Assembly (NCBI GenBank): GCA_019009955.1
Contig: CM032233.1
Location: forward strand, 99,299,501 to 99,363,500
Reading direction: 5' to 3'
Origin: Riptortus pedestris
Taxonomy: Eukaryota; Arthropoda; Insecta; Hemiptera; Alydidae
DNA: 64,000 nucleotides
The notes under the pieces are model-generated. The model was not told where the DNA came from. It ran no database searches and saw only the letters and a program-made list of their open reading frames with translations. Of this stretch, positions 57,547 to 64,000 are shown piece after piece. The position numbers and the translations under genes were made by a program. Each line of letters opens with the position of its first letter. Within the stretch, counting starts at the first letter, position 1.

Positions 57547-59133
57547 GTAACCTCTGTCTGTACATTGATTTTTTTCGCGAAATTTCACGATAACTTTTCG
57601 TTTCACATGTCATAGACACCATAACTGCATTTTGTTTCTTTCGTGTCTGTTTGTTTGTTTGTTTGTTTGTTTATTTGTTTGTTTGTTTGTTACCTTTTCA
57701 CGCATAAACGGCTGAACCGAATTTTATGAAACTTGGTATGTATATTACAACTAACCCAACTTAGACTTTAGGCTATATTAATATCCTCTGAGACAAACAG
57801 GAGTGGGGGTTATAAGGGAGGCCTGAAATTAAAAATAGCGATATTTCGTTTCCTATTGCTTTTTCAGCAAATATGCCCATAACAAAAGTAGTTTATTTTG
57901 TAATTTAGAGTAACTTTTGTTATATGCACTTTTGCCGTATACGGAAGTATAAATGAGTTATACGCTAAAAACTATAGCGGAAGTCCAATATTTTACTTGG
58001 CACAAAAGACTCAACCGAACTAAACCAAACTCGGTATGTGAATTAGTATTAACGACTTCCTCATAATAAGCCATACTAACATTTCTAGGGACGGGCAGGA
58101 GTGGGGGTTATAAGGGAAGCAAGAAATTAAAAATAGCGATATTTCGTTTCCTATTGGTTTTTCGACAAACATGAACATAACAAAAGTTGTTTATTTTGTT
58201 ATTTAGAGTAACTTTTTTTATATACACTTTTTTCGTATACCGAATTATAAGCGAGATATACGCTAAAACCTATAGCGGAAGTGATCAATTTTATTTGGGA
58301 CAAAATACCCAACCGAAATAAATATAACTCGGTATATGTATTAGCACTAACGCTTTCATTATAACAAGCCATACCAACATTTCTAGGGACGGGGAGGAGT
58401 GGGGGTTATAAGGGAAGCCAGAAATTAATAATAGTGATATTTCGTTTTCCGATTCGTTTTTCGGCAAATATGCACATAACAAAAGTTGTTTATTTTGTTT
58501 TTTAGAGTAACTTTTGTTATACAGACTTTTTTCGTATACCGAATTATAAACGAGATATACGCTAAAACCTACAGCAGAAGTGAACAATTTTATTTGGGAC
58601 AAAAAACTCAAACGAACTAAACCAAACTCGGCATGTCAATTAGCACTAACGCTTTCATTATAACAAGCCATACCAACATTTCTAGGGACGGGCAGGAGTG
58701 GGGGTTATAAGGGAGGCCTGAAATTAATAATAGTGATATTACGTTTCTTATTGGGGTTTCGGCAAATATGCACATAAAAAAAAGTTGTTTATTTTGTTAT
58801 TTAGAGAAATTTGCTCAACAATTCTTTTCAATATGAACTACCAGGTACAGCACCTGGAAAAATTAATTTTGTTAATATTTTGTCCTTAATCATTCAAATC
58901 AATGCACAATGCACTGGAAACGGGAAATATGACAATATGGAGGACAGGGAAGTCATACATAAAAAAATAATTTTATTATTAACAAATCCACAGAAACGAC
59001 GGGTATTAACCCCGTATAACACTGGGACGGGTAAATGTCAAAATATTGTGCAAAGTCAAGCCTTGCCAAAAAAATATCATCAACATTCAGCCTCAAATGA
59101 ATTCCCGGGCGAAGCCGGGTATCTGAGCTAGTA
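57541..59133 (+). mobile_element. Y element (Helitron-type), copy Y8, complete
   Basis: It starts AAAATTGTAACCTCTGTCTG. It has a (GTTT)n tract with one ATTT, four internal units of about 300 bp, each with GGCAGGAGTGGGGG-like sequence and the AACTTTTGT dyad, then 'GACGGGTAAATGTCAAAATA'. It ends in CCCGGGCGAAGCCGGG and TATCTGAGCTAG. It is a clear copy with more units than most. There is no protein coding. Confidence 0.85.
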
Positions 59134-60229
59134 TATATATAAAATTGTAACCTCTGTCTGTACATTGATTTTTTTCGCGAAATTTCACGATAACTTTTCG
59201 TTTCACATGTCATAGACACCATAACTGCATTTTGTTTCTTTGGTGTCTGTTTGTTTGTTTGTTTATTTGTTTGTTTGTTACCTTTTCACGCATAAACGGC
59301 TGAACCGAATTTTATGAAACTTGGTATGTATATTACTACTAACCCAACTTAGACTTTAGGCTATATTAATATTCTCTGAGACGAACAGGAGTGGGGGTTA
59401 TAAGGGAGGCCTGAAATTAAAATTGCGCTGTTTCGTTTCCTATTGGTTTTTTGCCAAATATGCATAAAACAAAAGTTGTTTATTTTGTTATTTAGAGTAA
59501 CTTTTGTTATAAACACTTTGGCCGTATACGGAAGTATAAATGAGTAATACGCTAAAAATTATAGCGGGAGTCAACAATTTTATTTGCCAAAAAAGACTCA
59601 ACCGAACTAAATATAACTCGGTATGTGTATTAGAAATGAGGCCTTCATTATAATAAGCCATACCAACATTTCTATGGACGGGCAGGAGTGGGGGTTATAA
59701 GGGAAGCCTGAAATTAAAAATAGCGATATTTCGTTTCCTATTGGTTTTTCCGCAAATATAAACATAACAAAAGTTGTTTATTTTGTTATTTGGAGTCACT
59801 TGTGTTATATACACTTTTGTCATATACCTAAGTATAAATGAGTTATACGTTAAAACTTTAGCGGGCACTAACGGCAGAACCGAACTTAACAAAACTCGGT
59901 ATGTCAATTAGCATTAATCTTCCATGATTATAAGCTTATATTAAAATTTTTAGGTTCGAACGGGTGGGGGGTTATAAGGGAGGCCTGAAATAAAAATTCA
60001 CCTTATTTACATGTATAAGAGCCGGGAAATATAAACATATCGAAGACATTGAAGTCTTATCGAACAAATAATTCTATTATTAGCAAATCCACGGCAACGA
60101 CGGGTATCAATCCTAAACACTGGGACGGGTAAATGTCAAAATATTGTGCAATGTAAAGCCTGCTAAAAAATACCATCACCATTCAGCCTCAAATGAATTC
60201 CCGGGCGAAGCCGGGTATCTGAGCTAGTA
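59134..60229 (+). mobile_element. Y element (Helitron-type), copy Y9, complete
   Basis: It begins about 10 bp after the CTAG end of Y8 with only TATATATA between, so the two form a head-to-tail pair. It has two to three internal units and (GTTT)n. It ends CCCGGGCGAAGCCGGG and TATCTGAGCTAG. Confidence 0.85.
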
Positions 60230-60690
60230 TATATATATATAGACACACACACACGATTTTGAACAGACCTCATTTTCGTAATCTACAGTTCAGAATTTTT
60301 GTTTCATTGTTATCAAAATAGATAAATAAGCCTCAAGCCAAACTAAAGATCAAGTTCGTTAATAGCTGAAATCGGTCGGGTGGGAGGGGAGGTTATCACT
60401 GTTATTATACGTTGGATCGAAAACGTGTATAGAACTAATATTATTGTAAATTTAATTGTCTATAAATGTTGTCATATACATATTTTCTCTAATATGAATA
60501 TTAACCGAGATATTTGTAATTTTTAGTTTTGAGCTTTGAGTAAATCCCCACTCCTCATGTTATATCAACAATAAGGTGTTATTACATGCAACTTTTCATT
60601 CTAAGGTTAAATACTAAATATTGTTCTCATTGAAAATTCTTTGTGAGATAACATTCAAAATCATTGTGTGATGACGCCATCGATTAAGAT
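60230..60690. repeat. Mosaic X fragments
   Basis: A TA/CA scrap, then 'TTTTGAACAGACCTCATTTTC' (plus-direction X 3' side, cut short). From about 60345 it is minus-direction X interior ('AAAGATCAAGTTCGTTAATAGC', 'GGTGGGAGGGGAGGTTATC', 'GTTGTCATATACATATTTTC'). Confidence 0.6.
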
Positions 60691-60835
60691 GTTACCTTCT
60701 TGTCTCGAAAATGTTTATTTGATCTATACCACACTCGATATTTCAATGTTTCATTCAATACAAAAGATGATACTTGTTATTGGTAGAACTCGGACCAGGA
60801 ATAGGAGGTGGGAGGGAGAGAGACGGGATTTGAAA

Positions 60836-61221
60836 AGTCCGTCAAATTTCACGAGAGCCGAGCTAGTCAAGGAAACGGCCGAACTAGCTTTTGGCGGGAA
60901 ACTAACTCTAGTCCGTTAAGCGCCGAGATTTAATAAAAATGCAAATATCTCGGTTAATATTCAAGATAGAGAAAAAATGTATATATCAATATTTATAGTA
61001 AATTTAATTTGCAATAAGATTTATTCTGTGAAATATTTCGATCCGACGTAGAGTAACGGAGATATTTCGAATTTTCGAAAATCCTCCCCTCTAAACCCCC
61101 CCCCCTCCCACTGGTCGATTTCAGCCATTAACGAACTTGATGTTTCTTTTTACATAAAACGACTAAATATCGAGTTTGGTAACGATTAAACAAAAATTGC
61201 GACCGCTAGACAGCGGTAACA

Positions 61222-61290
<69 letters not shown>

Positions 61291-61413
61291 TTTTGAGCGG
61301 ACCTCATTTTCGTCATCTACTAGGTAGGATCGATGGACATTTGAAGAAACATTTCAAAATTTCGTCATGAGTACGACCTCAATAGTTGATTTCCCTTAAG
61401 GGAAATCTGCTAA
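60836..61413 (+). repeat. X element, nearly complete
   Basis: The 5' block is shortened (AAGTCCGTC then directly AAATTTCACGAGAGCC). The module is 'GAACTAGCTTTTGGCGGGAA'. The C run is at 61097-61105, (TA)n at 61224-61287 and the full hairpin end at 61384-61411. Confidence 0.85.
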
Positions 61414-61544
61414 AGTCGGTTGAGTTAATATTCTAGTCAGAGAACGCATGCATGAAGCAATAGCTCAAAGTACAATTCCAGACACATTTTTGAATCTTTT
61501 GATCGTAATCATAGTAACCGAAATATTTCGATTTTTTACGTTAC

Positions 61545-61943
61545 CAAACTCGATATTTAGTCGTTTTATGTAAAAAGAAAGATCAAGTTCGTTAATGGCT
61601 GAAATAAAACCAGTGGGAGGGGTGGGATTTTGGAAAATTCGAAATATCTCTGTTACTATACGGTCGCGATCGACAACATTCTTGACAGAATCTAATCATA
61701 TTGCATATTTAAAGTTACTATAAATATTGTTATATACATTCTTTTCTCTATACATGAATATTAACCGAAGATATTTGCATTTTTATGTTAAATCTGGGCG
61801 CCTAACGGTCGAGAGTTACTTTCCCGCCATAAAAGCTTAGTTCGCCAGTTTCCTGGACTGGCTCGGCTCTTCGTGTGACATTTTTCTATTGTATCTTACA
61901 AACTTCGCCTGGAAAATCTGTTTAGTTTACGCAGCCCCTGATG
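61545..61943 (-). repeat. X element, hairpin side missing, noisy 5' module
   Basis: It runs from 'GTTACCAAACTCGATATTTAG' to 'TTTACGCAGCCCCTGATG'. The module at 61790-61915 has many single-base insertions compared with other copies. This could be age or base-calling error. Confidence 0.7.
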
Positions 61944-62174
61944 TTTTTCACTTTAAGTAACCTCAGGCAATAACAATCTGAAGTCTCTCATCTAGTATTT
62001 TATTTCATTTTGACAGATAGAGATCCGTTACTATGGTAGAAATAGGGAATACTGGTTTGTGAATGACGTCAATTGTCCCTGACCATTGATATTCGATCAT
62101 GCTTTCGTTTGTAGAATTTTCCCCATAAGCCCTCATCAATTAGTTTTTGGTATTTAATATATCCGGCTATTGCG

Positions 62175-62869
62175 TTTTTAGCGGATTTCCCTTAAGGGAT
62201 AGCAGCTATTGAGGTCGCACTCACGACGCGAGTTTTGAAAAATTTCCTCAAATATTCATGGATCCTACCCAGGAGATGACGAAAACGAAGTCCGTTCAAA
62301 ATTATATATATATAAACATATATATACTTGTCTGTTAACGCTCTAGCGGTTGCAATTTTTGTTTGATCGTTACCTAACTCTCTATTTAATCGTTTTATGT
62401 AAAAAGGAAGATCAAGTTCGTTAATGGCTGAAATCGGACTACTGGGAGGTGGGGGGTTAAGAGGGGGACATTTTGAAAATTCGAAATATCTCCGTTAATA
62501 TTATTCGGGTCCAAAAATTGTATATAACCAATCTTTTTGCAAATTTAATGTTCTATAAATATTGTTCTATACATATTTTTGTATCATGAATGTTAACCTA
62601 GATTGTTGGATTTTATGAGCCTTCAGCAAACCCCTACTTCAACATATGTTAAACTAACTATACTCGATTATGTAATAAACCACATTATTTGAACCTTAAA
62701 TACCAAATATTGTTTTCAAGATACCTTTAATATACGGCATACATGCAAATATGTTCTGGTGTTGGTATAGAGATTCGTTACTACTACTGTTATTAGTAGG
62801 CAGATTTCTTTATTGTAAAACTTCACGTGGGAAATCTGCTTAGTTTATGCAGCCCCTGAGTGACGGACT
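62175..62869 (-). repeat. X element, complete, first of a tandem set
   Basis: It starts TTTTTAGCGGATTTCCCTTAAG. The array is short ('TATATATATAAACATATATATA'). The interior is the long-subtype type cut short ('GCAAATATGTTCTGGTG' joined to 'TTGGTATAGAGATTCG'). It ends 'CAGCCCCTGAGTGACGGAC'. Confidence 0.85.
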
Positions 62870-63388
62870 TTTAGCAGATTTCCCTTAAGGGAAATCAGCT
62901 ATTGAGGTTGTACTCATGACGGAATTTTCGAAATTTTTCTTCAAATGTCCATCGATCCTACCTAGTAGATTGACGAAAATGAGGTCCGTTCCAAACTGAA
63001 TATGTGTATATATATATAAAACGGACGGGTGACTTTCCCCCGCCAAAAGCTAGTTTCCAGAGAGCCGTTTTCCCTTAACCCGCTCTTGGACTCTCGTGAA
63101 ATTTCTCTCTAATTTGTAACACCTTACGTGACGAAAATAATTTCTGTTTCGCTTTACCGCAGCCCCGCTGCGTGGACGGGACTTTTCTTTCCGTTGAGAG
63201 TCAGGTTGGCAGACCTGTTTGCTTACATTTCATACGCTTACCGCCTTGAGGGGAAAGATATCTTATTACCGTTTGTATTTATTTACTTAATATTCTAGGT
63301 GGTGTTAGGTTACCAATATGTAGATTTATCTATTATTAAACTTCACGAGGGAAATCTGCTTAGTTAACGCAGCCACTGCGTGACCGAC
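62870..63388 (-). repeat. X copy with internal rearrangement, second of a tandem set
   Basis: It starts TTTTAGCAGATTTCCCTTAAGG and reaches 'TATATATATAAAACGGACGGG', which joins the array side directly to the 'AAAGCTAGTTTCC' module. A first terminal block at about 63128-63187 is followed by a second long-subtype end (63190-63388), 'GCAGCCACTGCGTGACCGAC'. Many small indels are present at 63020-63190. Confidence 0.7.
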
Positions 63389-63487
63389 TTTTAGCAGATT
63401 TCCTTTAAGGGCTACTGAGGTCGTACTAAGGCGATTTTCGTGTCCATCGATCCAACTCAAGAGATGAAGAAAATGAGGTCCGTTCAA

Positions 63488-63543
<56 letters not shown>

Positions 63544-64000
63544 TCTTCATATATATATATTTATATATATTTGTCTGTTACCGCTCTAGTGGTCGCAATT
63601 TTTGTCTTATCATTACCAAATTTGATATATAATCATTTTATATAAAAAGAAAGATCAAGTTCGTTAACGGCTGAAATCGGACCAGGGGGAGGGGGGGGGG
63701 TTATAGGGGGAGAAGTTCTAAAATTCTTAGTATCTCCGTTTTTATGCGTCGTATCGAAAAATTGTATAGAACCAATCGTATTGCAAATGTAACGTTTTAT
63801 AAATGTTGTTATGTACATTTTTTCATTATCTTCATTATTAACCGAGATATTTGCATTTATTAGTTTTCTGCTTCCAGTAAACCCTCACTCCGACTCATGT
63901 CATAGAAGCAATAAGTAGTTATATTATGAAGTACTTTATTTGAAGCCTAAATGGGAAATATATTTCTCATTGAACATTTACTTTTTGAGGTAAATGCAAA
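63389..64000 (-). repeat. X element, third of a tandem set, cut by window edge
   Basis: It starts TTTTAGCAGATTTCCTTTAAGG (hairpin partly deleted). (TA)n lies at 63491-63542, with a G run at 63690-63699. The interior runs to 'CATTTACTTTTTGAGGTAAATG'. It continues beyond the window. Confidence 0.85.

Overview
The window looks like AT-rich, transposon-dense nuclear DNA from an animal, most likely an insect or other arthropod. The reasons are one spliced gene exon with a GT donor, many (TA)n arrays, and remnants of mariner, Tigger/pogo, Penelope-like, non-LTR, LTR and Helitron elements with no dense gene packing. The species cannot be named from the sequence. Apart from transposon relics, only one coding segment is convincing.

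Gene content: the minus strand at 46702-47011 is an intact first coding exon of a ZSWIM4/5/6-type protein (SWIM zinc-finger family). It starts at a real ATG and ends at a perfect GTGAGT donor in phase 1. The start lies in a GC-rich, CpG-containing, G-run-rich 5' region (47012-47210). No further exon was recognised at lower coordinates, so positions 1-46701 may be a very large first intron. Positions 47012-64000 would then be 5' flank. A three-copy tandem repeat of about 205 bp lies in the intron right beside the donor.

Repeat landscape: about half of the window is one interspersed family, called X here (0.5-1.0 kb). One end carries GTCCGTCACGCAGGGG and the other ends in a 28-nt near-perfect hairpin followed by CTGCTAAAA. 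The motif AGCAGATTTCCC occurs inverted near both ends, and a microsatellite sits at a fixed internal position. The common 3' part joins several different 5' modules, and copies often sit head to tail. A second family, Y (nine copies, 0.6-1.9 kb), ends in a CCCGG hairpin plus GAGCTAG, a Helitron-type 3' end. Every Y copy borders a TA or TA-like array, and at least two sit inside the (TA)n of an X element. Y8 and Y9 are head-to-tail.

The most unusual structures are fold-back insertions (4271-5400, 5816-6057, 13589-13819, 15706-15882). Each has 12-14-bp direct repeats outside, a 32-37-nt single-sided 'tail', long inverted arms, and a hammerhead-ribozyme-like core (CTGANGA ... GAAA, or a degenerate form) followed by ATAAA. 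They look like short Penelope-like or retrozyme insertions. The same core recurs near 18568, 23150-23825, 49881 and 52006.

Other elements: an internally deleted mariner (11185-11737) with both ends and TA duplications; a deleted Tigger/pogo (51180-51956); a solo LTR (50530-51102) whose 4-bp duplication is confirmed by the X copy it interrupts; two non-LTR retrotransposon relics (34530-34910, 36770-37198); and a MITE-like insertion (31877-32485) in another X copy. The layers can be ordered: X is older, and the LTR, MITE and several Y copies inserted into it.
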